Shown piece by piece: positions 30,514 through 38,540 of a stretch of 64,000 nucleotides of DNA; within the stretch, counting starts at the first letter, position 1, and each line of letters starts with the position of its first letter. The stretch lies in assembly GCF_000222585.1 (NCBI RefSeq), contig NZ_AFWE01000161.1, positions 1 to 64,000 on the forward strand. The letters are read 5' to 3'. The translations under genes and the position numbers were made by a program. The notes below the pieces were generated by a model. The model did no database searches. It was given only the letters and a program-made list of their open reading frames with translations, and was not told the origin of the DNA. The stretch comes from Vibrio scophthalmi LMG 19158 (GTDB taxonomy: Bacteria > Pseudomonadota > Gammaproteobacteria > Enterobacterales > Vibrionaceae).

Positions 30514-30683
30514 CTAGTGATGAACTCCTTATTTTTTATAACAGCTACTAGGCAAAAAAATTCTCTGTCTAGTTCTTTCTTTAGTCTAATTCTATTGAAA
30601 TTTTTCACATAAAAACATGAGCTTAACTATGAAATCCAGCTAAATAAATGCAAAAGGCAGAAATATTCTGAAAGAAATGATGA

Positions 30684-30767
30684 GGGTCAGGTCTTTCTTT
30701 TTGCCTCGCATTACTTTTGGTATGTCTAAAATTGCTGATTATCTGAATTCGTATTTCGAGGCGTAAC
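30684..30767. repeat. 84-bp direct repeat, copy 1
   Basis: Starts GGGTCAGGTCTTTCTTTTTG and ends CGAGGCGTAAC. About 94% identical (5 differences) to copy 2, which begins 111 bases later. It looks like debris of a dispersed element, but no transposase is present. Confidence 0.85.
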
Positions 30768-30794
30768 GCATAACGGGGCATAAAACAACGAACG

Positions 30795-30878
30795 GGGTCA
30801 GGTCTTTCTTTTTGCCTCACATTACTTTTGGTATATCTAAAATTGCTGACTATCTGAATTCACATTTCGAGGCGTAAC
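30795..30878. repeat. 84-bp direct repeat, copy 2
   Basis: Same boundaries and orientation as copy 1, separated from it by 27 bases. Confidence 0.85.
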
Positions 30879-30938
30879 ACTAAAAGGGACAACAAGCTGT
30901 TTCAAATTGGCTGAGTGAACATACCGAAGTGGCACTTA

Positions 30939-31361
30939 ATGACCAATTTTAGCCAAGAAATCTTTACGACGTTCGCCGCTGATAGTGATAAAATCGCCGC
31001 AAAAGAATTACTGAGAAACCCTATGTTTATCCATCATGTTAACGGCATCGACTGGCTGGTGATTACCGCTTTTGAAGAACTGAAAACGATGTTTATCGAA
31101 GATGCAGGGGCGATCCCGTCTTGCTTCTCTAGCACCAGTGAATTGAGCCTGATTGATCAAGCTAAGCGCAGTTATGGATATTTGCCGACACTCAGCGGCG
31201 TCATCACCGATGTTGGCACTTTTCAAAGCAAGAATAACGAAGAAGATTTAGACCCACAGCTTGCTTGCCTAGTTGAGGGGCGTGGTCGGGTGTTTATCTA
31301 CCACGGCGGCTTTGTCGCTTTTGTAGATGACGAGCAAACTTTTATTACTCGAATGGACTGA
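30939..31361 (+). CDS. Hypothetical protein in accessory region
   Basis: About 140 residues from the ATG at 30939 (a GTG at 30915 would add 8). Soluble, no signal peptide; the C-terminus LACLVEGRGRVFIYHGGFVAFVDDEQTF is beta-rich. No family recognised. It lies just after the direct repeats, so it is probably part of the same variable locus. Confidence 0.5.
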   Translation: MTNFSQEIFTTFAADSDKIAAKELLRNPMFIHHVNGIDWLVITAFEELKTMFIEDAGAIPSCFSSTSELSLIDQAKRSYGYLPTLSGVITDVGTFQSKNNEEDLDPQLACLVEGRGRVFIYHGGFVAFVDDEQTFITRMD

Positions 31362-31480
31362 AAATCATTCGGTAAGTTGAAATCGACGAATTGGCATCTC
31401 TAACAAGGCAAGGGTAGTTCTAAGTTACGAACTGCCAGCGGAGAAGGTTCCGAACAATTGTGTGTCGATGATATGGATAA

Positions 31481-31585
31481 ATTAGCGTTGCAAGGATTAT
31501 CAAGGATATTCAAATCTTTAACCGAATAGGCGAATACGCTCATCCACTAAAGTTATATAAGACAGGTTCCGACAATGCCAATTAA
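31481..31585 (+). pseudogene. Possible C-terminal remnant of a toxin-like ORF
   Basis: A 34-codon open frame without a start codon follows a stop and ends IGEYAHPLKLYKTGSDNAN, its TAA overlapping the start of the next gene. The overlap with a gene resembling immunity proteins suggests the tail of a lost effector. This is a weak inference. Confidence 0.25.
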
Positions 31586-32102
31586 AGATGAGTATTATGT
31601 TTTTTCAAATGACTACTCTAAAGTCAATTTTGTCGTCAATATGAACGATACTCGCAGACTGGGGATTTTGCGAGACCAAGCGATATTAACAAATATCCCA
31701 GCTAGTTTTGAATGCAAAAGTCTGCGCACCTTTAAGCCAATCGCCGCAGCATTCGACATTTCGGCGAGCATTAAGCTGCTCTTTGATATGGACTATGCGC
31801 AACCTTTAGCTGAGTTGGATCTATATAAGAATTCGCTTGTTCCCGCTAAGATTATTGATAAAGATTACCTTTATCTTCACTGCTACAACATCATTAATAT
31901 TTTGGATGATGAGGTCGGTTTTGACTTCGAAAAGTTAAACTCGATTGCGTTAGAAAATAGGTTGGTGTTTAGGCCCTCATTTGAGTCCATCATCGTCTTT
32001 TTTCATCAGTCTGTGATTGACGCAATTGTCGCAATTAAGACTCCCTCCTACGCAAAGCCAGTCAAAGTCTCTGATTGGACGATAGAATCTGAGTTTTCAT
32101 AA
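31575..32102 (+). CDS. Possible orphan immunity protein (DUF1629/Imm11-like)
   Basis: 175 residues, soluble. The layout (an N-terminal beta-rich part, YLYLHCYNIINILDDE in the middle, then RLVFRPSFESIIVFFHQSVIDAI) resembles DUF1629-type immunity proteins of polymorphic toxin systems, where a vaguely similar 'nvinvvD' strand precedes an F-r... strand and a final helix. The match is by eye only. No intact toxin gene is present upstream, only a short open frame overlapping its start. Confidence 0.45.
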   Translation: MPIKDEYYVFSNDYSKVNFVVNMNDTRRLGILRDQAILTNIPASFECKSLRTFKPIAAAFDISASIKLLFDMDYAQPLAELDLYKNSLVPAKIIDKDYLYLHCYNIINILDDEVGFDFEKLNSIALENRLVFRPSFESIIVFFHQSVIDAIVAIKTPSYAKPVKVSDWTIESEFS

Positions 32103-32160
32103 GCTTAAAAAACAGCGCCTAAATAATCATTTGCTTAACAATAACTCGATATTCACTAGA

Positions 32161-32212
32161 TTCCCGCCTTCGCGGGAATGATGAAGGCTAGAGTTTTCCG
32201 TCGCTGCGGGAA
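32161..32212. repeat. REP-like palindromic repeats
   Basis: TTCCCGCCTTCGCGGGAA (32161-32178) forms a 7-bp hairpin followed by TGATG; a degenerate second copy, TTCCGTCGCTGCGGGAA, lies at 32196-32212. This resembles the extragenic palindromes dispersed in many proteobacterial genomes. Confidence 0.65.
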
Positions 32213-32233
32213 TGATGGGGAAATAGGGCATTT

Positions 32234-32256
32234 GGGAGTTCTTAGACTCCCTTTTC
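32234..32256 (+). terminator. Possible terminator
   Basis: GGGAGT / ACTCCC with a 6-base loop followed by TTTT, on the plus strand downstream of the immunity-like gene. Confidence 0.5.
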
Positions 32257-32328
32257 ACAAGGCCAAAGAAAGTTATTACGTCAGTCAGTAAGCGGGATAG
32301 CCTCTCTTAATTCACCAAGCTCAAGATC

Positions 32329-32360
32329 AAACAAGGCGAACCAATCGATTCGCCTTGTTT
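32329..32360. terminator. Bidirectional terminator
   Basis: AAACAAGGCGAA / TTCGCCTTGTTT, a 12-bp perfect stem with 8-base loop, between convergent genes. Confidence 0.75.
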
Positions 32361-32416
32361 ACTGAGAAAGTGATGACTTGCTTTGAGATACTAGCTTATC
32401 GCGAGGCGCAATAAGG

Positions 32417-32911
32417 TTACTTGGATTGAGATGCGGCGTGCTGCTCAACCATGAACGCAATTACTTCTTCATTTAAGCAAGATTTACTCACGTATTGACG
32501 TTGTTTACCGATATGCAGGATGAAACCTAAATCGGTTTGTTCAAGTTGGTCGATTTCACTCCAGCCGAGTTTGCGGTTGATTTTACCACTTTTATAAGTC
32601 ACACCATCAGCGTTCACTTGCAGCTGCACTTTTCTCATGCGGCTCGAGCTTATGGTTTGTCGCCATAACCACCATGTGCGCTTGCAATAAACACTGAAGG
32701 CTTCAATAACACTCAATACGATAAAGAACCAACCAACATAACCGTTAGGTAATAGCTCAAACTCTAATAAAACCACACCAAAAATAAGAAAGAGCAGTCC
32801 TTTTAAATACGCGTGTGGGAATTTAACGGGTTGGCTTGTTTGATCATAACACTCAGCAAAGAAAGGCTTGTCGAGCGTATATTCTGTAGTGAAATCGAAA
32901 TCTTTAGACAT
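32417..32911 (-). CDS. YcxB-like membrane protein
   Basis: 164 residues. Two adjacent hydrophobic segments at about 35-50 and 58-74 are followed by a soluble C-terminal part with VQLQVNADGVTYKSGKINRKLGWSEI, the beta-rich pattern of YcxB-like domains (PH-like). Inner-membrane, function unknown. Single gene. Confidence 0.62.
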   Translation of the reverse strand: MSKDFDFTTEYTLDKPFFAECYDQTSQPVKFPHAYLKGLLFLIFGVVLLEFELLPNGYVGWFFIVLSVIEAFSVYCKRTWWLWRQTISSSRMRKVQLQVNADGVTYKSGKINRKLGWSEIDQLEQTDLGFILHIGKQRQYVSKSCLNEEVIAFMVEQHAASQSK

Positions 32912-33027
32912 CTATGATTACTTCTAGGTTTCTGTGAATGAGTTTTCCATGTTGCGAGCGTTCAACATGGGCATGGTCGCGCAGCGCCGAGCTTATCATT
33001 AACAAGGTTGATTCTATGTTGGGACAA

Positions 33028-33270
33028 TTAGCGGGGCTGGTGGCCTGTTTTCTTCGCAAATTGTTGCATCGCCTCGGCAAACGTTGTTGTGCCGCCTTTG
33101 GTTTGAACCTGCATTACCTTGTGCCCCATCTTCTCCAACGCTTGGCGCTCTGCCACAACCGCGTCGTCGTTTGGTTGACTGCCCTGTACAGGCTGATGAA
33201 TGTAACACCCCTCTAGTTGACCATCTTCGACCAGTTGGTGGTGTTTCAGTGCATCGATATCAAAATTCAT
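33028..33270 (-). CDS. Small hypothetical protein
   Basis: 80 residues, soluble, with natural amino-acid composition (FDIDALKHHQLVEDGQLEG..., ending TFAEAMQQFAKKTGHQPR). The ribosome site is weak. Overlapping ORFs on both strands look less protein-like, so this frame is preferred. No family recognised. Confidence 0.5.
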   Translation of the reverse strand: MNFDIDALKHHQLVEDGQLEGCYIHQPVQGSQPNDDAVVAERQALEKMGHKVMQVQTKGGTTTFAEAMQQFAKKTGHQPR

Positions 33271-33456
33271 AGTCAGTCTTTTAGTGTGAATGGCGAGTCT
33301 CTATAGCAAAGCTCGCGAGCATTTATCGTTATTTCCAATCAGGCATTATAACCATAAAAAGTGAATGTAAATACAGCAATCCAATGGTCTGTCATCGGGA
33401 CGAATGACGCAAGGAAAGAGCGCTCAAACTGAAAATGGCTAAATTCGTGGTCATCT

Positions 33457-34553
33457 TCATTCTTCAGCAAAGTATTCATGCAGTACTTGTCGCCATTCTG
33501 GGCTGTGACGGATTTTGAGCAGCGCACGATTAATCTGTTCTCGATATGGGCTGTTGTTTTCAATCGCGAGACCATAGTTTTGTTTTTCAAATCGATACGG
33601 TAGCACCGTTAATTGTTCGTATTGGCCTTGTTCTTTGGCTTGCTTAATCAGGTATTTGAGCACCGCGTCGTCGGCAACGATGGCATCGACTTCATTCCCG
33701 TCGAGTGCTTGTAAAAGTTGGTCTATATCTGCGTAAGTACGATGCACAATCGCTTGAGAGATCAGGTACTCAGAAGAGGTCGACGATTTTTTCGCGCCGA
33801 CAGACATGTTGGCCAAATCGTTAACGTTTTTGATGTCGCTATTGAGTAGACCCAAGGTGAAGGTACTGGCGAGCACGGCGGTCACGCTAGCTATAAAGAA
33901 GGTGGTAAAAATTGCCAGAAAGACGGTGAGTATTCGCCCTGGTAGGGTCTTAAATTCAAAATAGTTAAAGGGGCCTTTGGTAATAAACAATAAGCCAAGG
34001 ATAAAGCCTTCGACCATTTGCGCTTTTTTTCCTGGCATGGAGTAGAGCTTGTCGTTAATCCGGTGTTCGAGTAGGTAGTAAATAACCCCAACGATCGCGG
34101 CAAGCACAAACACAAAACCGATGATATAGAGCAGTTTGGTGTTGGTGAAAATGTTACCGATAGAAGCGAGGTAGCCTTGCTGCTTAACGGCGATGGCTAA
34201 ATGGGTTTCGTAAAATGAATGGGAGAAATCGAGGATTTCTTCTCTTTGTGGCGTGATGGACAAGCAGGATACACCGACATTCAATGAGCCGTTGGCGATA
34301 TCATCGATCAATTCGCTCAGGCCGTGATCGGTGATGTTGTAGCTTACGCCGAGATCTAAGGCGATCTCTTGCCACAAAAACAGACTTAATCCAGAGTAAC
34401 TGCCATCTCCCTCTATGATCACAAAGGGTGGGCACTGTATGTCCCGACATTAATGTTGGCGAGTGTGTTGTTTTCTGCCATGGATGGTGCGGACGAGAAC
34501 ACCATGAGGAACGTAAGCAGCAAACTGAGTTTAGCGGTTGTTATTGTTTTCAT
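33457..34553 (-). pseudogene. Ionotropic glutamate receptor-like channel/binding protein, frameshifted near its N-terminus
   Basis: The main frame (34422 to 33457, 321 codons) has a split family 3 solute-binding domain (GLSLFLWQEIALDLGVSYN..., later AIVADDAVLKYLI) with membrane segments at about 95-118, 138-150 and 168-190 inserted into it, the GluR0-type channel architecture. The signal peptide (LLLTFLMVFSSAPSMAEN) lies upstream in a different frame from the ATG at 34553, which reads GTYSAHPL then hits TGA at 34421-34419. One missing base in GCCCACCC would restore the expected APPFVIIEGDG. Intact length would be about 364 residues. The junction is the heptamer CCCTTTG directly before the TGA, which fits an X-XXY-YYZ slip site, so recoding cannot be excluded. 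Confidence 0.75.
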
Positions 34554-34778
34554 CATCACGCCTCAATCGCTCCTTATTTACTTTGTTTCTTATCAGTATA
34601 GCGTTACTTTTGCTTACGCTGGCGTCGACCTCAGCTGCGCTTTGGCTTTGTTGATCTCTTAGCCTTTGTGACTCTTCGCGCATTGCTGACTATTTTCGTC
34701 AATGACGTTCACTTGCGAGTTGTGCTTATTCCACGACAGTGGCAGGCTTGGCGAAAATCCCAAAACAGAGACGTGAGA

Positions 34779-35129
34779 ATGAATTTTGCGCACATGTCAG
34801 ACGAGCGAGTGTGGCAGATCGCCGATGATCTGATGGACAATCTAATGGCGGGTTCTACGATAATTGATCATGCTCAGCATACTCGAGATTTTACCCAGCG
34901 AATGCGGGATATCGTGACGCCAGAATATCTCCAACGGGTTTGTGTTCATTATCAAGACGAGAAAGGCTTTTTTACACAACGTGAGCGTGTGGCTTTGTTT
35001 CGCAGACCAGATTCATTCGCTCTTGTTTGGAAGCAGGCGTTCAGCAAAGTAGACGGTGAGTATGTCGCAGAAATGGTCATGGTTGAGCGTGATGGTCGAA
35101 TTTTAGTGGATCATGTCATGGTGTTTTAG
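34779..35129 (+). CDS. Hypothetical protein
   Basis: About 116 residues from the ATG at 34779 (MNFAHMSDERVWQIADDLMDN); the longer frame to a GTG at 34668 adds an unlikely N-terminus. Soluble alpha/beta, with FFTQRERVALFRRPDSFALVWKQAF and a final strand EMVMVERDGRILVDHVMVF, somewhat like NTF2-type folds. No family assigned. It is followed 24 bases later by a membrane protein gene, probably one operon. Confidence 0.6.
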   Translation: MNFAHMSDERVWQIADDLMDNLMAGSTIIDHAQHTRDFTQRMRDIVTPEYLQRVCVHYQDEKGFFTQRERVALFRRPDSFALVWKQAFSKVDGEYVAEMVMVERDGRILVDHVMVF

Positions 35130-35153
35130 CCTGGGTTTAGCAGTAAGTGGACA

Positions 35154-35738
35154 ATGAACGAGTTGAAAAAGAAAAGCACCGCTGAGAAGGCGATTACCCT
35201 CTTGCTTGGCGTGACGATGATTTTAGGTCTCATCGGGCTGTTTAGTGATTTTGTGCCGATTAAATCGGTACAAATATTCGGTGGGGGTGTTGCGATATTG
35301 CTGATGGCAGTGACGATCATTTATGGTCGAAAAATGTCGATCCTTAAGCCGCATTTTAATAATCGTTATTTGAAGGTAGTGGAATCACTGTTTGGTGGCG
35401 GCCTTTTATTAATGCTGTATTGGGTCTCTGCCGCTTATGCTCTTCCTTCCATTTATACGCAATGGATGGGCACAGAGCATAAGAAGGTCGAGATTGTCAC
35501 GCCGTATCATCTGCCAGCGACAAAAGAGTGCGATTACAAAATTGAGAGCGATTATATCAAAGGCACCTCACGTGGTTTTATTTGCATTACGCAAGAATGG
35601 TATGAACTTGATGAGACGAATTATGTACTCTATGGCGATCAATCTGAATTAGGTTTTTATATTCGCGGTGTGGTGCCGCTAAAAGCTTTACGGAGCGCCA
35701 TTGACTCTCGAGGAAGTGAGTCTAGTAGCAGCCTTTAA
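35154..35738 (+). CDS. Membrane protein of unknown function
   Basis: 194 residues. Hydrophobic segments lie at about 13-32, 40-56 and 75-95; the C-terminal about 100 residues are periplasmic or cytoplasmic and contain two Cys (KECDYKIES, GFICITQEW) and a Ser-rich end. No family recognised. It is followed by a good terminator. Confidence 0.65.
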   Translation: MNELKKKSTAEKAITLLLGVTMILGLIGLFSDFVPIKSVQIFGGGVAILLMAVTIIYGRKMSILKPHFNNRYLKVVESLFGGGLLLMLYWVSAAYALPSIYTQWMGTEHKKVEIVTPYHLPATKECDYKIESDYIKGTSRGFICITQEWYELDETNYVLYGDQSELGFYIRGVVPLKALRSAIDSRGSESSSSL

Positions 35739-35772
35739 GAGAAGTGTATTAACAAAAAGATGCCTAATAACA

Positions 35773-35797
35773 AAAAAGCAGCCAATGGCTGCTTTTT
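35773..35797. terminator. Bidirectional terminator
   Basis: AAAAAGCAGCC / GGCTGCTTTTT with 3-base loop, between convergent genes. Confidence 0.88.
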
Positions 35798-35870
35798 GCT
35801 TTTATCTTTGTCTATTTGCTGTGGGCAAGTGTTTCTGCCTACTCGCGATAGGCAATTTAGACTGTGATTG

Positions 35871-37157
35871 TTAGTTGTTTTTCAACCAAACGTCACCTTG
35901 AGCGGCTTGGTTCTTTTTACGTTTCTTTTTGCCCGTACCTGCTGGTTTTGCCATTGGCTTGTTTGCCTCAAGCATGGCAGCAGTAATGGTTTCGTCCACT
36001 TCAAAGCCCGGTACTTGTTCACGCTCAAGACGAATTTTGTTCTTTTTCTCAATCACTTTGAAGTGGTGGTAATCTTCGTAATCAATTAGCGATAGCGCTA
36101 AGCCCACTTCGCCAGCACGACCACTGCGGCCAATACGGTGCATGTAATCTGATGGGCTGCGTGGTAAATCGTAGTTGATGACCACAGGCAGTTTTTCCAC
36201 ATCCAGACCACGCGCTGCGATATCAGTAGCGATAAGTACATCAAGTTGGCCTGCTTTAAAATCTTCTAATACGCGAGTACGCGCACCTTGGCTTTGGTCG
36301 CCATGGAATACTTCAACTGAAATACCACGTTTGTAGAGCTTGTCGGCAAGATGTTCACAGCCGTTTTTCGAATTCACGAAAATCAGTGCTTGGCGCCAGT
36401 CATTTTCTTTAATTAGGTGAGCCAGCAGCGCGGTTTTTTTGCCTTTATCTACGGTAAACACACGTTGAACAAGCGTGCTAGCTTCGCTGCTTTGCAGTTG
36501 CACTTCAACAGGGTTATTCAATAGCTCTTGAGTTAGCGCTTGCACTTCTTCAGGGAAGGTCGCTGAAAACAGTAAGGTCTGCTTCTGTTTTGGTAGCAGT
36601 GCCAACAGCTCTGACAGTTCCTCGGTAAAACCAAGGCTTAACATGCGGTCTGCTTCATCCAGTACTAAGGTTTTTACTCGATCGAGTTTAACGGCATTGC
36701 TTGAAATTAGATCAAGTAAACGACCCGGAGTGGCCACCAAGATATCAGCACCGCCACGTAGCGCGAGCATTTGGCTGTTTACTGATACACCACCGAACAC
36801 ACACACGGTTTTCATCGCGCCATTAAAGTGAGTCGCGTAAGACTTGATGTTGTCCGCCACTTGCTTTGCCAGCTCACGAGTAGGCACCAAGATAAGCCCA
36901 GTGACTGAGTTATTTTTTCGGTAAAGGCTTGGATGCTGATTAATGAAAATGTTCTGCAACATTGGTAGCGCAAAAGCGGCTGTTTTACCTGAACCTGTGT
37001 TCGCTCCAGCGATCAAATCACGGCCTGCCAATACACTTGGGATCACTTGTGCTTGAATCGGTGTAGGTTGTTGATATTCAAGCTCAGCTAGTCGTGCTAA
37101 CAGGGGTTGAATCAGGTTTAGTTCAGCAAAGTTGGCTGGTGTTGTCGCAGTAGTCAT
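35871..37157 (-). CDS. DEAD-box RNA helicase (RhlE-like)
   Basis: 428 residues. Motifs in order: Q motif (YQQPTPIQAQVIP), I (GANTGSGKTAAFALP), Ia (LVPTRELAKQVA), II (LVLDEADRMLSLGF), III (LLFSATFPEEV), IV (ALIFVNSKNGCEHLA), V (LIATDIAARGLDV) and VI (HRIGRSGRAGEVG). The C-terminus is a short basic tail (GTGKKKRKKNQAAQ) typical of RNA-binding extensions. Likely acts in ribosome assembly or mRNA decay, possibly at low temperature. Single gene. Confidence 0.92.
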   Translation of the reverse strand: MTTATTPANFAELNLIQPLLARLAELEYQQPTPIQAQVIPSVLAGRDLIAGANTGSGKTAAFALPMLQNIFINQHPSLYRKNNSVTGLILVPTRELAKQVADNIKSYATHFNGAMKTVCVFGGVSVNSQMLALRGGADILVATPGRLLDLISSNAVKLDRVKTLVLDEADRMLSLGFTEELSELLALLPKQKQTLLFSATFPEEVQALTQELLNNPVEVQLQSSEASTLVQRVFTVDKGKKTALLAHLIKENDWRQALIFVNSKNGCEHLADKLYKRGISVEVFHGDQSQGARTRVLEDFKAGQLDVLIATDIAARGLDVEKLPVVINYDLPRSPSDYMHRIGRSGRAGEVGLALSLIDYEDYHHFKVIEKKNKIRLEREQVPGFEVDETITAAMLEANKPMAKPAGTGKKKRKKNQAAQGDVWLKNN

Positions 37158-37371
37158 TAATAGTAAAAGCTCAATACAAAGAGAATGGCGCGCATTCTAG
37201 CGTATTTACCTGCGCTTAAGTAGAGGAATGACAAAACTAAAGGGAGAGTAATGAAAGCATGATGCGCGCTTAGTGTTTAAAGTGAGTTGATTTCATTAAA
37301 GTAATTGCGAATATATAGTGTTTACGAGATGTTTTCGTGCTTAGCGTATTCAATATTCATGGAGTAATAAC

Positions 37372-37722
37372 GTGTATATCGGTGAAATAGCAAAACGTTC
37401 AGGAGCCTCGCCTAAAGCGATTCGGCTCTATGAATCACTCGGGCTACTGGTTGATATTAAGCGGCAAGGCCGCTATCGAATTTATGATGAGCGTGATGTT
37501 AAATTTGTACGCTTGATCAAAGACGCGCAAACCCTTGGCGTGAGTTTGTCTGATTTGCGCTCGCTAATGGTTGAACGAAATGAACTTAATTGGCACGCAG
37601 CGATTGACTTGTTGGCTGAGAAGCTAAATCGAATTGATCATGATATGCAGGCACTAGCGAGGCAGAAAGAGAAAGTTGAGCAGTATCGTTCTGAAATCGA
37701 AAAGTGTTTAAATCCTACTTAA
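37372..37722 (+). CDS. MerR family transcriptional regulator
   Basis: 116 residues with a GTG start behind GGAG. The winged helix begins YIGEIAKRSGASPKAIRLYESLGLL, with RIYDERDVKFVRLIKDAQTLGVSLSDLR and a coiled-coil dimerisation helix (about 75-112). There is no CxxC or other metal-binding Cys pair; a single Cys lies in the tail, so it is probably not a metal sensor of the CueR/ZntR type. The next gene is preceded by a typical MerR-type promoter with dyad, so it is the likely target. Confidence 0.88.
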   Translation: MYIGEIAKRSGASPKAIRLYESLGLLVDIKRQGRYRIYDERDVKFVRLIKDAQTLGVSLSDLRSLMVERNELNWHAAIDLLAEKLNRIDHDMQALARQKEKVEQYRSEIEKCLNPT

Positions 37723-37728
37723 AAAGCA

Positions 37729-37760
37729 TTGACTCTGCCCTATAGGACAAGCGGTAAGCT
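37729..37760 (+). promoter_or_regulatory. MerR-type promoter of the oxidoreductase gene
   Basis: TTGACT (37729-37734) and TAAGCT (37755-37760) are separated by 20 bases, longer than the optimal 17, with the dyad CCCTATAGGA centred in the spacer. Long spacers with a central palindrome are the hallmark of promoters activated by MerR-family DNA untwisting. Confidence 0.62.
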
Positions 37761-37781
37761 TATGGTTTTATAGGGAGTAAT

Positions 37782-38366
37782 ATGATGTGTAAGAAAATTT
37801 TAGTCGTCAACGGTAACCCAAAACCTGATAGTTTTTGCGCTGAACTGGTTAACAGTTATATCGCTTCGAGCAAGCATAATGAAGTGAAACTTATCTCGTT
37901 ACATGAGCTTGAGTTTGATTGTGACCTGACCAGTGGCTACGACGAGATTCAGGCGCTTGAGCCGGATTTGGTCGACTTTCAACAAGCGATCTTATGGGCG
38001 GAGCATGTGGTATTTGTTTTACCCGTTTGGTGGGGCGGAATGCCTGCTAAATTGAAAGGTTTAATTGACCGAACCTTTTTACCCGGCTTCGCCTTCAAAT
38101 TTTTGGAAAATAAAACCATACCGGAAAGGTTGCTCAAAGGGCGCACAGCCGATGTGATTGTCACCATGGACTCTCCACCATTTTACTATCGTTGGTTTCA
38201 AGGTAATCCAGTGGTTAAGCAGTTAGAGCGTACTATTCTAAAATTTAGCGGCTTCAAACGTGTCTCTGCGACTTACATTGGCCCTGTCATTAACTCTACG
38301 ATAGTACAAAGAGATAAGTGGACTAAGCAGGTGGTTAAGCTTGCCAGCAAACGTTCAGTTGGTTAA
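37782..38366 (+). CDS. NAD(P)H-dependent oxidoreductase (flavodoxin-like fold)
   Basis: 194 residues; TAGGGAG precedes the double ATG. The flavodoxin-like quinone reductase pattern is clear: KKILVVNGNPKPDSFCAEL (FMN phosphate loop), ADHVVFVLPVWW-type segment (HVVFVLPVWWGGMPAKLKG) and LIDRTFLPGFAFKF. The family reduces quinones, azo or nitro compounds or methylglyoxal-like stressors. It is directly downstream of a MerR regulator and its promoter, which suggests induction by a reactive compound (inference). Confidence 0.85.
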   Translation: MMCKKILVVNGNPKPDSFCAELVNSYIASSKHNEVKLISLHELEFDCDLTSGYDEIQALEPDLVDFQQAILWAEHVVFVLPVWWGGMPAKLKGLIDRTFLPGFAFKFLENKTIPERLLKGRTADVIVTMDSPPFYYRWFQGNPVVKQLERTILKFSGFKRVSATYIGPVINSTIVQRDKWTKQVVKLASKRSVG

Positions 38367-38540
38367 CCGCTTTTCTCAAAGAGCGTGGTTGCTTAGACTA
38401 TCCCGCTCTGTGCCCCGTGTCGTTTGTATATTCATGGTTGGTTCTTTGTTGTTGTTTTCCGTGGTTGTGTCATGCTTCGAGTATCTAAATTAAGATGTTT
38501 TTTGCCACTTTATTGTGCAAAAAAATACTTGGAGATCGTA

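Larger units (their letters stand above)
30514..30938. other. Intergenic accessory DNA with direct repeats
   Basis: About 420 bases without a supported gene. It contains the promoter region of the HipA-like pair and two copies of an 84-bp direct repeat. Confidence 0.6.

Noticed and set aside
30889-30905. Integron attC site next to the direct repeat
   Set aside because: AACAAGCTGTTT resembles one end of Vibrio attC repeats, but no matching complementary right end was found.
32938-33216. 92-codon plus-strand ORF
   Set aside because: Cys, Arg and Leu-rich and antisense to a more plausible minus-strand small gene.
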